DNA from: Frankia nepalensis
Lineage (GTDB): Bacteria > Actinomycetota > Actinomycetes > Frankiales > Frankiaceae
DNA length: 64,000 bases
Direction of reading: 5' to 3'
NCBI RefSeq assembly: GCF_016786325.1
Contig: NZ_JADWYU010000140.1
Span: forward strand, 32,891 to 96,890
Below are positions 32,983 to 42,091 of this stretch, one piece after another (position 1 is the first letter of the stretch; each line of letters begins with the position of its first letter). Both the position numbers and the translations under genes were made by a program. The notes beneath the pieces are model-generated. The model was not told the DNA's origin, did no database searches, and saw nothing but the letters and a program-made list of their open reading frames with translations.

Positions 32983-33870
32983 TCAGCCGACGGTGTAGCG
33001 GCGGGGGACCCAGGTCTGGCTGTCCAGCGGCGGGCGCTTGTAGGCGCGGCGCTGCCGGTCGGGCATGACGACCGGAAGGTGCGGGACCTCCTCGTAGGGG
33101 ACCTGGGACAGCAGGTGGGAGATCAGGTTGAGCCGGGCGGCGCGCTTGTCGTCGGCGTCGACGACGTGCCACGGCGCCTCGCGGATGTCGGTGTAGGCGA
33201 ACATCTCGTCCTTCGCCTCGGCGTAGTCCACCCAGTGCGCGCGGGCCTGCAGGTCCATCTGTGACAGCTTCCAGCGCTTGCCCGGATCCTTCATCCGGGC
33301 GCGGAAGCGGCGTTCCTGCTCCTCGTCGCTGACGGACAGCCAGTACTTGAGCAGGATGATCCCGGACCGGACCAGCGCCCGCTCCAGCTGCGGGCAGGTG
33401 CGCAGGAACTCCTCGTACTCCGCGTCCGTGCAGAAGCCCATGACTCGTTCCACGCCGGCGCGGTTGTACCAGCTGCGGTCGAAGAACACGATCTCGCCGG
33501 CGGACGGGAAATGCGCCACGTACCGCTGGAAGTACCACTGCGTCCGTTCCCGCTCGGTCGGGATCGTGAGCGCGACCACCCGGTAGTGCCGCGGGTTGAG
33601 CCGTTCGATGATCCGTTTGATCGTGCCGCCCTTGCCGGCCGTGTCCCGCCCCTCGAGCACCACGACGACCTGAAGCCCGGTGTGGACGATCCACTCCTGC
33701 ATGCGCACCAGCTCGACCTGGAGCCTGGCGAGCTCCTGGTCGGCCTCCAGCTTCGACAGTCGGGCCGGTGCCTCGTGGGCCGCCGCCGCGCCGGCTGCGC
33801 CGGCCGCGTTCCCGCCGCCGCCGGCGGCCGCGTTCGCGCCAGCCGGGTCGGGTCGGTGCTTCTCGGGCAC
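32983..33870 (-). CDS. ppk2: Polyphosphate kinase 2
   Basis: Length is 295 residues. The P-loop is LEGRDTAGKGGTIKR, the lid/Walker B region is EIVFFDRSWYNRAGVERV, and the rest follows class I PPK2 (KYWLSVSDEEQERRF, DLQARAHWVDYAEAKDEMF). It makes NTP from NDP and polyphosphate, or the reverse. The GTG at 33870 has AAAGGA 7 nt upstream and is preferred. The ATG at 33948 would add a charged 26-residue extension. The HAD phosphatase gene lies just upstream in the same direction, so the two may be co-transcribed. The gene ends 22 bp from the convergent sulfatase stop. Confidence 0.93.
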   Translation of the reverse strand: MPEKHRPDPAGANAAAGGGGNAAGAAGAAAAHEAPARLSKLEADQELARLQVELVRMQEWIVHTGLQVVVVLEGRDTAGKGGTIKRIIERLNPRHYRVVALTIPTERERTQWYFQRYVAHFPSAGEIVFFDRSWYNRAGVERVMGFCTDAEYEEFLRTCPQLERALVRSGIILLKYWLSVSDEEQERRFRARMKDPGKRWKLSQMDLQARAHWVDYAEAKDEMFAYTDIREAPWHVVDADDKRAARLNLISHLLSQVPYEEVPHLPVVMPDRQRRAYKRPPLDSQTWVPRRYTVG

Positions 33871-33950
33871 GGCCTCTTCCTTTCTCCGTCTGTCCTCGGT
33901 GAGCTTCTCCGCCGGTCCTCGGCGAGATGTCCGCGCCGACCGCGCCATCC

Positions 33951-34742
33951 CTACAGGGCGCGGAGGTCCTGACCCACCTGGATGTCGGCGACGCTGGCGA
34001 CGACGGCGGTCGGACGGAACGGGTAACGCTCGATGTCGGCGCGCGCGGTGATACCCGACAGGACCAGCACGGTATCCATTCCGGCCTCGAGGCCCGCGAT
34101 CATGTCGGTGTCCATCCGGTCGCCGATCATGACGGTGGTCTCGCTGTGCGCGCCCAGCCGGTTGAGGCCGGTGCGCATCATCAGCGGGTTCGGCTTGCCG
34201 ACGTAGTAGGGCTCGATGCCCGTCGCCTTGGTGATCATCGCGGCGACCGAGCCGGTCGCCGGCAGCAGGCCCTCGGTGGACGGGCCCGTCGGGTCCGGGT
34301 TCGTCGCGATGAAGCGGGCGCCGTCGCGGATCAGCCGGATCGCCTTGGTGATCGTCTCGAAGCTGTACGTCCGGGTCTCGCCGAGCACGAGGTAGTCGGG
34401 CGAGCGTTCGGTGAGCACGTAGTCGATCTCGTGCAGCGCCGTCGTCAGCCCGGCCTCGCCGACGACGTAGGCGGTGCCGCCGGGGCGCTGGGAGTCGAGG
34501 AACCTGGCGGTGGCCAGCGCCGACGTCCAGATCCGCTCCGCCGGGATGTCGAGGCCCGAGCCGCGCAGCCGGGCCTGCAGGTCCCGCGCGGTGAACATCG
34601 AGTTGTTGGTCAGGACGAGATAACCGAGACCTGCCTCGGTGATCGAGGCGAGGAACCGGTCCGCGCCCGGAATGGGGTGCGCCTCGTGAACGAGGACGCC
34701 GTCCATGTCGATGAGGTAGTTCTCAATGACCCGAGTGCCCAC
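33951..34742 (-). CDS. HAD-IIA family phosphatase (NagD-like)
   Basis: Length is 263 residues, the usual size. HAD motifs: YLIDMDGVLVHE (Asp nucleophile 12, acid/base Asp 14), VLTNNSMF (motif II), YVGKPNPLMM (Lys motif III) and VMIGDRMDTDM (motif IV). The large cap inserted between motifs II and III is type IIA. It should dephosphorylate a small sugar-phosphate or nucleotide; the substrate is unknown. The frame is open to 34865, but the GTG at 34742 gives the family start. It is divergent from the aldolase gene. Confidence 0.88.
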   Translation of the reverse strand: MGTRVIENYLIDMDGVLVHEAHPIPGADRFLASITEAGLGYLVLTNNSMFTARDLQARLRGSGLDIPAERIWTSALATARFLDSQRPGGTAYVVGEAGLTTALHEIDYVLTERSPDYLVLGETRTYSFETITKAIRLIRDGARFIATNPDPTGPSTEGLLPATGSVAAMITKATGIEPYYVGKPNPLMMRTGLNRLGAHSETTVMIGDRMDTDMIAGLEAGMDTVLVLSGITARADIERYPFRPTAVVASVADIQVGQDLRAL

Positions 34743-34863
34743 GACTCCGGGATTCTGCCCGTGGCGACCAAAGGATGCCCGCACCGGGTCGGCTGGGCAC
34801 GTCACCAGCGCCGATGGCCGAGCCGGTGCCGGCCGTGCCCGGGCCGTGTGATGCTCTAGTGAC

Positions 34864-35628
34864 ATGGCTGACGATCTGATCTTCCGGCTGCCGCCGACGT
34901 TCGAGACCGTCGGGGAGGAGCGCCTTCACCGCAAGCAGCGGCTCGCGGCGGCCTTCCGAATCTTCGGCTGGTTCGGCTTCGAGGAGGGGGTCGCGGGGCA
35001 CATCAGCGCCCGCGACCCGGAGCTGACCGATCATTTCTGGGTCAACCCGTTCGGGGTCTCGTTCTCGCACATCCGGGTCAGCGACCTGATCCTGGTCAAC
35101 CAGCGGGGTGAGACCGTCGAGGGCCGCTACCCGGTGAACCCGGCGGCGTTCGCGATCCACTCGCAGCTGCACCAGGCACGTCCCGACGTCGTCGCGGCGG
35201 CGCACACCCACTCGCCCTACGGCCGGGCGCTCTCGACGATCGGCGACCTGCTCGAGCCCATTACCCAGGACGCCTGCGCCTTCTACGAGGACCATGGCCT
35301 GTTCGAGGAGTTCGGCGGCGTCGTGATCGACCTCGAGGAGGGCAAGCGGATCGCGGCGGCGCTCGGCGGCCACAAGGCGGTCATCCTCGCCAACCACGGG
35401 CTGCTGACCGTCGGCGACTGCGTGGACACCGCCGCCTGGTGGTTCATCACGATGGAACGGTCGGCGCAGGTGCAACTGGTGGCGAAGGCGGCCGGCACCG
35501 TGAAGCACATCGCGCACGAGAACGCCAGGCTCACCCACGACCTGAACGGCAACCCGCTCACCGGCTGGCTGAACTTCCAGCCGCTGTACGACCAGATCCT
35601 GCGTCGGGAGCCCGACCTGCTCGACTGA
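34864..35628 (+). CDS. Class II aldolase/adducin family protein
   Basis: Length is 254 residues. The zinc site is formed by AAHTHSPYGRA (His 114, His 116) and ILANHGLLTVG. Catalytic and binding residues lie in EGVAGHISARDPE and FWVNPFGVSF. Family members are fuculose/rhamnulose-phosphate aldolases, ribulose-phosphate epimerases and other sugar enzymes; the long adducin-like form seen here often has no assigned substrate. The start ATG follows a weak GATGCT box at 8 nt, so leaderless expression is possible. Confidence 0.85.
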   Translation: MADDLIFRLPPTFETVGEERLHRKQRLAAAFRIFGWFGFEEGVAGHISARDPELTDHFWVNPFGVSFSHIRVSDLILVNQRGETVEGRYPVNPAAFAIHSQLHQARPDVVAAAHTHSPYGRALSTIGDLLEPITQDACAFYEDHGLFEEFGGVVIDLEEGKRIAAALGGHKAVILANHGLLTVGDCVDTAAWWFITMERSAQVQLVAKAAGTVKHIAHENARLTHDLNGNPLTGWLNFQPLYDQILRREPDLLD

Positions 35629-35677
35629 GCTCGTCCTCGCTGGTCCCGCCATCGCCGGGCCCACCGCGGCCCGTCCC

Positions 35678-35719
35678 CCGCGCGGCTCTCTCCCAAGAGG
35701 CGGCTCTCTCCCAAGAGAG
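35678..35719. repeat. Short direct repeat with hairpin after the aldolase gene
   Basis: GGCTCTCTCCCAAGAG occurs twice in a row, 17 bp apart. Each copy contains CTCTC-CCAA-GAGAG or most of it, a small hairpin. It lies about 50 bp after the aldolase stop and may be a weak terminator. The rest of the 291 bp gap (35629-35919) shows nothing else. Confidence 0.45.
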
Positions 35720-35919
35720 TGTCACCGAAACCATCATTCCTGGAACGTGAGCAAAACACCCAACTGTGGACGTCGTCGGGCATAGCCGGTGTGGGACAAC
35801 GTAGGTCCAGGGCTGTGCGTCTGTCCTGAGGACGACACCCGGCCCCGCGGCGCGTGATCGAAGCGTCACGGCGGCCGGAGCGGGGCGGGGCGCGATGGGC
35901 ATGATGACAGGGAGCCGGG

Positions 35920-36576
35920 GTGGCGGGACGCCGCAAGGAGTATCGGACCTGGGATGAGCTCAGCGTCGCCGAACGGCGCCGCGGGCTGACCGTCCTGGGC
36001 GGCATCGGGCTGCTCACTGTCGGAGCGGTCGTCTGGCTCTTCGGTGACACCAGCGCCACGACGCCGAGGGGAGCCCCGGCGCCCCCGACCGGGGCGGCGG
36101 TGGTCGAGGTGGCCGCGACGCGGGACGCCGGCCCGAGCCTCGACGAGTGGTACGCGGCGATCGACGGCCACCGCCGGGAGATCGGCGCCGCCGAGGTCGA
36201 CGTCCGCCGGGCGATCGCCGATGCCAACGGGGTCGCGCTGCAGCCGGCGTGCGCCCTGCTCTCGACCCAGGCGTCCGCGGCCGACGGCGTCGCGGTCGCG
36301 ACGCCGGCCGGCGAGCCGGGCGAGGCGTGGTCCGAGGGCCTGCGGGCGTTCAAGCAGGCCACCCGGTGGTGTGCGCAGCTGTTCGACGGCACCCAGATCC
36401 CGCCGCCGACCCTGCTCCAGGAGACCACCACCTCGCTGGACGCCGCCGACACCGCCTGGGCGAAGCTGGCGCCCCTCACCGACGCCACCGCGGACGGGGA
36501 CGACGCCACGCTGGCGGTCCCGAGCGCCGCCGCCGGCGCGGGGGTTCCGGCGTCCGCGGGCGCCGCGGCCAGCTAG
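35920..36576 (+). CDS. Single-pass membrane protein with extracytoplasmic domain, unknown
   Basis: Length is 218 residues from a GTG at 35920. A charged N-terminus (RRKEYRTWDELSVAERRRG) precedes one helix (LTVLGGIGLLTVGAVVWLF, about 23-41), then a Thr/Pro linker and a helical outer domain (about 70-180) with two cysteines (ACALLS and WCAQLF) that may form a disulphide. The C-terminus is Ala-rich. No family is recognised. Its stop codon lies inside a perfect palindrome shared with the convergent lipoprotein gene. Confidence 0.7.
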   Translation: MAGRRKEYRTWDELSVAERRRGLTVLGGIGLLTVGAVVWLFGDTSATTPRGAPAPPTGAAVVEVAATRDAGPSLDEWYAAIDGHRREIGAAEVDVRRAIADANGVALQPACALLSTQASAADGVAVATPAGEPGEAWSEGLRAFKQATRWCAQLFDGTQIPPPTLLQETTTSLDAADTAWAKLAPLTDATADGDDATLAVPSAAAGAGVPASAGAAAS

Positions 36577-36600
36577 GGCGTGCCTCGAGGCACGCCCTAG
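36573..36600. terminator. Perfect 28 bp palindrome, bidirectional terminator
   Basis: CTAGGGCGTGCCTC and its exact complement GAGGCACGCCCTAG follow each other without a spacer. The left arm contains the TAG stop of the upstream gene. The convergent lipoprotein gene ends 10 bp to the right. Confidence 0.75.
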
Positions 36601-36610
36601 GGGCGAGTCC

Positions 36611-38338
36611 CTAGCCCGCCTGCCCGATCCCGCCGCCGCCCGGCGCGGTGCCGGTGGTCGCGCTTGGCGACGCCGTCGGCTGCGCGGTCGGGCTCGCGGT
36701 GCCCAGGCCCGGCAGCACCACCGGCAGGCTGGGCCCGATCGTGATGCCGGGCAGCACCCCGACGTCGGTCGGGGACGCGGTCGCGTTCGGGTCGGGCGTT
36801 CCCGTGGGTGACGCGGTCGTCCGGATGATCGGTCCGTTGGCGCGGTCGAGCAGCGTCACCGCCGGGCTCGCCGCGGTCAGCGTGGCCTTGACCGGCGCGA
36901 ACAGGAACGACTCCGTGGGCAGGAACTCGGCGTCCAGGAAGAAGGCCCGCTCGATCGACTCGACCTGGACCGTGGCCCGGGTGTCGCGGCCCGCGCCCAC
37001 GACCCGCATCGCCCGGATCTGCTCGATGTCCTCGGCGACCGTGCCCGGCGGGAGCGCGATCGCGGTGGCCGCCGGCTCGTCGCGCCGCAGCGACCAGCTC
37101 GGCACCCCGAGGTCGGACCGGTAGATGGTCGGGTTGCCGGCGAGCTTCACGCCGATGGAGGTCCCGACCCAGGCCGAATCGGTGTTGGCCTGGCCCTGGG
37201 TGGTCTTGCGGAGCACCAGGTAGAGGTAGGAACGCGGGTCGCCCGCGGTCTCGGTCGGGTCCGCCGACGGGTCGACGATCACGTCGTCGGCCGTCTTGCC
37301 CTCGCGGATGAGCTCCTGCGACATCACCCAGTAGGTCCAGGGATTGCGGTCCATGATCCGCTCTGGCGCCTCGCTCGTCGGGTCGAGGCTGACGAGCGTG
37401 GAGAGGGTGAAGCGCATCTGCCCGTCGGTCTTCCCGCACACGTTGTTGGTCGCGTTGCAGGTCTGGATGACGGGGTGGGTGCCCTCGTAGCCGCCGGTGA
37501 ACGGCACGGTGGAGCCGTCCTGGCCCCGGACGACGTTGGTGCCGGGGACCGGCTGGCCGGCGCCGTCGACCTCGACCTGGTACACCCACGAGATCTCGGT
37601 GCTGCGGCCCCACTGGGCGAGCGACTCGGGGATGGACTCGGTGCCGTCGGAGTTCGAGTACACCAGCGAGTAACGGTAGATCTTGTTGCCGTTCGGCGCG
37701 CTGGTCGCGGTGTGGAAGGCGACCAGCGGTGTGTCGGTCACCGCGCTCTGGAACGGCCCGCTGGCGGCCGCCGTCGCGCCCGTCCCGGAGCGCCCGTAGA
37801 CGATCGGGGCGTACTCGGCGGCCGCGTACCCGTCGTCGTCCGGGGTGACGGTGCGAAACGTCATCTCGGTCAGGTTGACGGTCTTGGTCCCGGCCGGCGA
37901 GCGGTCGTCGGCGAACTTCACCTTCAGGGTGTGCTCGCCCGCAGGCACGTTGCCGAGGTCGAGGCTGCGTGGGATCGCGAACGAGGCCGGAACGACCACA
38001 TCCGTGGTGTAGGTGTCGTCGACGAACAGCGAGACGACGGCCGACTCGCTGCCCGCGGTGCCCCAGGAGGCCTCGGGCGACGCGGTCTTCAGGTCGAGGA
38101 CGACCTCGCCCCCGGTCGAGCTGAAGGGGACCGACGCCTCCTGGCCACGGGCGACCGTGACGCCCAGCGGGCCCTCTGGCTTGTCCTCGTCACCGCCGCA
38201 GGCCGCGACCGTGAACGCGAGCATGCCCGCGACGAGCCCGGCGCCCAGCAGGCGAAGGGTGGCGCGGCCGCGGGTCGGAAGGCGTCCGGTCACGGCCTTG
38301 GTGGTCACTGTCGCCCCGGCCACCCTTGTCCCGGTCAC
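36611..38338 (-). CDS. Large secreted lipoprotein, unknown function
   Basis: Length is 575 residues. GGAGGG lies 8 nt before the GTG at 38338. The signal sequence LRLLGAGLVAGMLAFTVAAC ends in a lipobox with VAAC, so the mature protein starts at this Cys, anchored on the outer face of the membrane. The body (about 400 residues) is beta-rich and soluble. The C-terminal 90 residues are Thr/Ser/Pro-rich, ending GGGGIGQAG. Low similarity to any family I can name; the early region (VPAGEHTLKVKF) looks like an immunoglobulin-like fold. It lies upstream of, and divergent from, the adenylate kinase gene. Confidence 0.75.
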   Translation of the reverse strand: MTGTRVAGATVTTKAVTGRLPTRGRATLRLLGAGLVAGMLAFTVAACGGDEDKPEGPLGVTVARGQEASVPFSSTGGEVVLDLKTASPEASWGTAGSESAVVSLFVDDTYTTDVVVPASFAIPRSLDLGNVPAGEHTLKVKFADDRSPAGTKTVNLTEMTFRTVTPDDDGYAAAEYAPIVYGRSGTGATAAASGPFQSAVTDTPLVAFHTATSAPNGNKIYRYSLVYSNSDGTESIPESLAQWGRSTEISWVYQVEVDGAGQPVPGTNVVRGQDGSTVPFTGGYEGTHPVIQTCNATNNVCGKTDGQMRFTLSTLVSLDPTSEAPERIMDRNPWTYWVMSQELIREGKTADDVIVDPSADPTETAGDPRSYLYLVLRKTTQGQANTDSAWVGTSIGVKLAGNPTIYRSDLGVPSWSLRRDEPAATAIALPPGTVAEDIEQIRAMRVVGAGRDTRATVQVESIERAFFLDAEFLPTESFLFAPVKATLTAASPAVTLLDRANGPIIRTTASPTGTPDPNATASPTDVGVLPGITIGPSLPVVLPGLGTASPTAQPTASPSATTGTAPGGGGIGQAG

Positions 38339-38739
38339 TGGTTCCGCCCTCCGCCTTGGCGCCCTACACCGCACTTCATCCTGGACTGTCCTTGGCTGAC
38401 CACTTCAGGCGGCTCCTGGGTTTACGAGCCGTTGGTTACGAATGTCACCGACTGTCGCGCGTCAGGTCGGGTGGCCGTCCCGGACCCTCAGCTTCGTGGC
38501 GGGTGGTATCCACTCGGGCGCATCGGGTCGATATGGCGTTTCTGGTGATCGCCCTGGCTGACCCGTCGCTCGCGCGGGGCATGACCGGGACGCGGCTGCC
38601 CGGTCTTTCCGGCTTGGCCGGTCGGGGTGGGCGCGACGCGGCCGCGCGCCCGTCGTCGCGGCGGTGAGGGCGGCGTGGCGTGCGACCATGTCGCCTGCCC
38701 GCGACCAGTCGGAAGTCCTGTGGACCAGGGGGTGCAGCG
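38339..38739. other. 401 bp divergent region between lipoprotein and adk genes
   Basis: No coding sequence is convincing. It contains the dyad GCGAC-CAT-GTCGC at about 38679-38691 and a GGCTTGGCC-centred inverted repeat at about 38608-38626. Locally AT-rich DNA near 38430-38450 could hold the lipoprotein promoter. Confidence 0.4.
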
Positions 38740-39408
<669 letters not shown>

Positions 39409-39546
39409 TGCGCCGTCGTCACGCCGGATGGCTTGGAAGCAGGTCTGGTGAGCCATCAATGGGTATTTCGGCTCAGATTCCACAGGATTAGGTGCATGGT
39501 GGCCGAGTTGTGGCCACGTAGCGTTACGGTGTCGCCACCTTAAAGG

Positions 39547-39576
39547 TTGCCCATAACACTCGGCGAAGGGGTTATA
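39547..39576 (+). promoter_or_regulatory. Possible promoter of the Nudix-like gene
   Basis: TTGCCC (39547-39552) and GTTATA (39571-39576) are separated by 18 bp in a locally AT-rich patch, 30 bp before the likely start at 39607. Confidence 0.35.
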
Positions 39577-39606
39577 TCGGGGCGGAGCGGCGGTACCTTC
39601 CCCCTC

Positions 39607-40170
39607 GTGTCGGTGACGAACAACGCAGTGGTCAGCGCCGCGCTCGGCTACGTGGAAGCCAACCCGGCCGAGCTGGACGTCGTCCGTGACCTCGTGATCC
39701 TCGCCCTGCTCGGGCCGCCGATCACCTTGAGCGGCACGCTGCCGGCCCACCTGGCCTGCCGGGCCGTCGTCGTCACACCGGACTGGCGGGTGCTGCAGAC
39801 GAACGACACGGTCCTGCCCGGCTGGCAGTTCCCCGGCGGGCACGTCGCGGACGAGGACTGCTCCCTGCTCGGCTCGGCCCTGCGTCAGCTCCACGAGTTC
39901 ACCGGCATCGACCCCAACCTGCTGCGTCCCGAGTCGACCCTGCCCTGGGACCTCGCCGCCATGCCCGTCGACCCGGTGCCCGAGCTCGACGAGCCCGAGC
40001 ACGTCCACTACGACTTCCTTTACCTGCTGCACCTCGCCGCGCGGGAGCTCATGCCCGAGATGGCGCTCGCCGCCGGCACGGACGCGCGCTGGGTCCCGGC
40101 GAACGAGGTTCCTGGAAGACTGGGGACAAAGCTGCGGCGTGGCTCCCAGCTGGCGGCCGCCTCGCGATAG
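39607..40170 (+). CDS. Nudix-fold protein with a degenerate Nudix box
   Basis: Length is 187 residues from the GTG at 39607 (39613 is also possible). The fold is that of Nudix hydrolases: RAVVVTPDWRVLQT, LPGWQFPGGHVADED. The box normally reads G-x5-E-x7-REUxEExGU, but here the last part is RQLHEFTGI, so two of the catalytic or metal-binding glutamates are replaced by Gln and Phe. The protein may have lost pyrophosphatase activity or act on an unusual substrate. It follows adk in the same direction but appears to have its own promoter. Confidence 0.8.
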   Translation: MSVTNNAVVSAALGYVEANPAELDVVRDLVILALLGPPITLSGTLPAHLACRAVVVTPDWRVLQTNDTVLPGWQFPGGHVADEDCSLLGSALRQLHEFTGIDPNLLRPESTLPWDLAAMPVDPVPELDEPEHVHYDFLYLLHLAARELMPEMALAAGTDARWVPANEVPGRLGTKLRRGSQLAAASR

Positions 40171-40228
40171 TCGCTGGGTCGGTCGCCATAGCTGGCACTT
40201 GTCCGCGACGGCCCGCGCGCGGCCATGA

Positions 40229-40332
40229 CACGGCCCGGGCTTGGTCACGAGGAACACGGCCCGGGCTTGGTCACGAGGAGCACGGCCCGCGCTTGGCCAC
40301 GAGGAGCACGGCCCGGGCTTGGCCACGAGGAG
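40229..40332. repeat. 26 bp tandem repeat array, four units
   Basis: Units start at 40229, 40255, 40281 and 40307. The consensus in gene-sense direction is CACGGCCCGGGCTTGGCCAC followed by GAGGAG, and a partial fifth unit runs into the ribosome site at 40342. The array directly precedes the SRPBCC gene. The same unit family occurs before fumC (55135-55272): both contain GGCCCG, TTGGCCAC and GAGGA in this order. Confidence 0.9.
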
Positions 40333-40351
40333 CACGGCGGGAGGTCCTGGC

Positions 40352-40870
40352 ATGGGGCACGGTGACGGTGGGCGCGGCGCGCAGTCCTACGACCTGGTCG
40401 TCGAGTCGGACGCGCCGGCCAGCGCCGTGTTCGCGCTGCTCGCGGACGGCGCGGGCTGGTCGGCGTGGGCCGGGCCGTTCGTCGGGCGCTCGCGGTGGTA
40501 CCGCACCGGAACGCCCGCGCCCGGTGGGGTGGGCGCGATCCGCGAGGTCGGTCGCCTCCCGTTTCTGTCCCGCGAGGAGATCCTCGAGTACGTGCCGCCA
40601 CGCCGGCTCGTCTACACGATCCTGTCCGGGATCCCGGTACGCGACTACCGGGCGACCGTGGACCTCGACCCGCTGCCCGGTGGCGGAACCCGCATCAGCT
40701 GGCGAGGCAGCTTCGTGCCGGCCTACCGGGGCACGGGTCCGCTGCTGCGGCTGGTCGCCGTGACCGTGGTCAACTCGCTCGCGCGGCGTCTGGCCGCCGC
40801 CGCGTCCAAGGGAGCGACTCCAAGCGCGTCGTCGCCGTCGCCGGCCCCCGGGTCCACGCCAAACCGCTGA
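40352..40870 (+). CDS. SRPBCC (polyketide cyclase/START-like) family protein
   Basis: Length is 172 residues. It begins YDLVVESDAPASAVFALLAD, the usual first strand and helix of SRPBCC lipid- or ligand-binding proteins, followed by GWSAWAGPFV, and ends in a helix (LRLVAVTVVNSLARRL) that closes the cavity. It binds or transforms a hydrophobic ligand that cannot be named. The ATG at 40352 has GGGAGG upstream. The 26 bp tandem array forms its leader region, each unit carrying a GAGGA that resembles a ribosome site. Confidence 0.82.
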   Translation: MGHGDGGRGAQSYDLVVESDAPASAVFALLADGAGWSAWAGPFVGRSRWYRTGTPAPGGVGAIREVGRLPFLSREEILEYVPPRRLVYTILSGIPVRDYRATVDLDPLPGGGTRISWRGSFVPAYRGTGPLLRLVAVTVVNSLARRLAAAASKGATPSASSPSPAPGSTPNR

Positions 40871-41209
40871 TCTCTGGCCCCGCGGCCCGGACCGTCGTTC
40901 CTCTTCTGAACGGTCTCGGACCGGGCCCGCCGCCCGCGGCCGCGGGCCGGCTACCAGCGCGAGCCGGCTCTACCAGCCCAGGCCGACTACCGGCGCGGGC
41001 CGGGTGGCGCCGAGCGTCTGCTGGCGGCGCCCCGCGCCGGCCGATCGTGGCGCCGCCGCGCGCCGCGGTGACGAATTCGAGCCGTCACGTCGCTTTTCGT
41101 GGTGATTTCCGCGCACCGAAGAAATATCGTCACGGAAAGTGGTTAATATTTTCGAAAGTTGTAACCGTCGCCAAACGCCGAGGGTGGGTGGCGTGCGTAG
41201 AAACGCGGC
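40871..41209. other. Interval upstream of the first serine hydrolase gene
   Basis: There is no gene in these 339 bp. The right part (41090-41170) is unusually AT-rich for this window and contains the palindrome CTTTCGAAAA-like TTTTCGAAAG. GTAACC at 41161 and CGTAGAAACGCGGC just before the ATG are shared with the second hydrolase gene. Confidence 0.45.
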
Positions 41210-42091
41210 ATGGGTTTCTCGCGTGACCGCTCGGCCCCTGTTCGCCGCTCGCGCGGTCCGGCGCGCCGGATACGCCTCACCGCTTTGATGGTCAGTACCG
41301 TGATCGCCGTCGTGGGCGTCGTCGGCGCCTCGTCGCTGACCAGCCCCGCCTCGGCCGCGACCAGCAGCTCCTTCACCTCGGCCCTCGCCTCGAAATGGCG
41401 GTCGTACCTCGCCGCGAGGCCTGGCTCCGTCAGCGTCGCGCTCTATGACCGGAACACCGGCAAGACCGTCTACGTCACGAAGTCGCTCCGGAGCGCGGGC
41501 TGGGAGACGGCGAGCACCGTCAAACTCGACATTCTTGCCGCCCTGCTGGCGAAAACCGGCCAGAGCGGCAAACTCACCGCCGCGCAGCAGAAGCTCGCCA
41601 AGCCGATGATCTCGGTCAGTGACAACGCGTCGGCCAGCGCCCTGTGGAATCAGGCCGGCGGGCAGGGCGGTATGAACACCTTCTTCCGCCGGCTCGGAAT
41701 GACCGCCTCGGCGGCGGGCCCCGGCGGCAAGTGGGGGCTGACGAGGACCACGGCCTACGACCAGCTCAAGGTGCTGCGCGCGGTCTCCTACCCGGGGTCG
41801 GCGCTGTCCGCGAGCGCGCGCGCCACCGCCACCGCCCTGCTCGACACCGTGGTCTCGTCCCAGCGCTGGGGCCTGACCGCCGGGGTGCCGGCGGGCGTCG
41901 CCGTTCAGATCAAGAACGGCTGGCTGCCCTACGACGGCGGCTGGGTGGTCAACAGCCTCGCCCACGTGCATGGCGCCGGCAAGGACTACGTGATGGCCGT
42001 CTACACCCGCGACAGCGTCACCGAAAGCACCGGCATCACCACGATCTCCGGGCTCTCGCGCCTCGCCTGGTCCACCGTCCCCGCGGCCTGA
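41210..42091 (+). CDS. Secreted serine hydrolase, class A beta-lactamase-like (copy 1)
   Basis: Length is 293 residues. A signal peptide (LTALMVSTVIAVVGVVGA, cleavage near SPASAA) directs export. The catalytic set of penicillin-recognising enzymes is complete: ASTVK (Ser 102, Lys 105), SDN (137-139) and KNG (235-237, in place of KTG). The region around the class A Glu166 loop is not clear, so a true beta-lactamase is uncertain; a peptidoglycan peptidase or other serine hydrolase is as likely. The following gene is a close paralogue in the same direction with a similar 50 bp leader. Confidence 0.85.
   Translation: MGFSRDRSAPVRRSRGPARRIRLTALMVSTVIAVVGVVGASSLTSPASAATSSSFTSALASKWRSYLAARPGSVSVALYDRNTGKTVYVTKSLRSAGWETASTVKLDILAALLAKTGQSGKLTAAQQKLAKPMISVSDNASASALWNQAGGQGGMNTFFRRLGMTASAAGPGGKWGLTRTTAYDQLKVLRAVSYPGSALSASARATATALLDTVVSSQRWGLTAGVPAGVAVQIKNGWLPYDGGWVVNSLAHVHGAGKDYVMAVYTRDSVTESTGITTISGLSRLAWSTVPAA

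Noticed and set aside
34743..34865. N-terminal extension of the HAD phosphatase to 34865
   Set aside because: It would overlap the start of the divergent aldolase gene and adds 41 unconserved residues before the motif I region.
40229..40332. CRISPR array
   Set aside because: The 26 bp units are head-to-tail without unique spacers; the same is true at 55135-55272 and 8688-8886, and no cas genes are present.
40871..41209. c-di-AMP (ydaO-type) riboswitch before the secreted hydrolase gene
   Set aside because: GTAACC and cell-wall context suggested it, but the conserved core sequences of that riboswitch and the required pairing could not be found.
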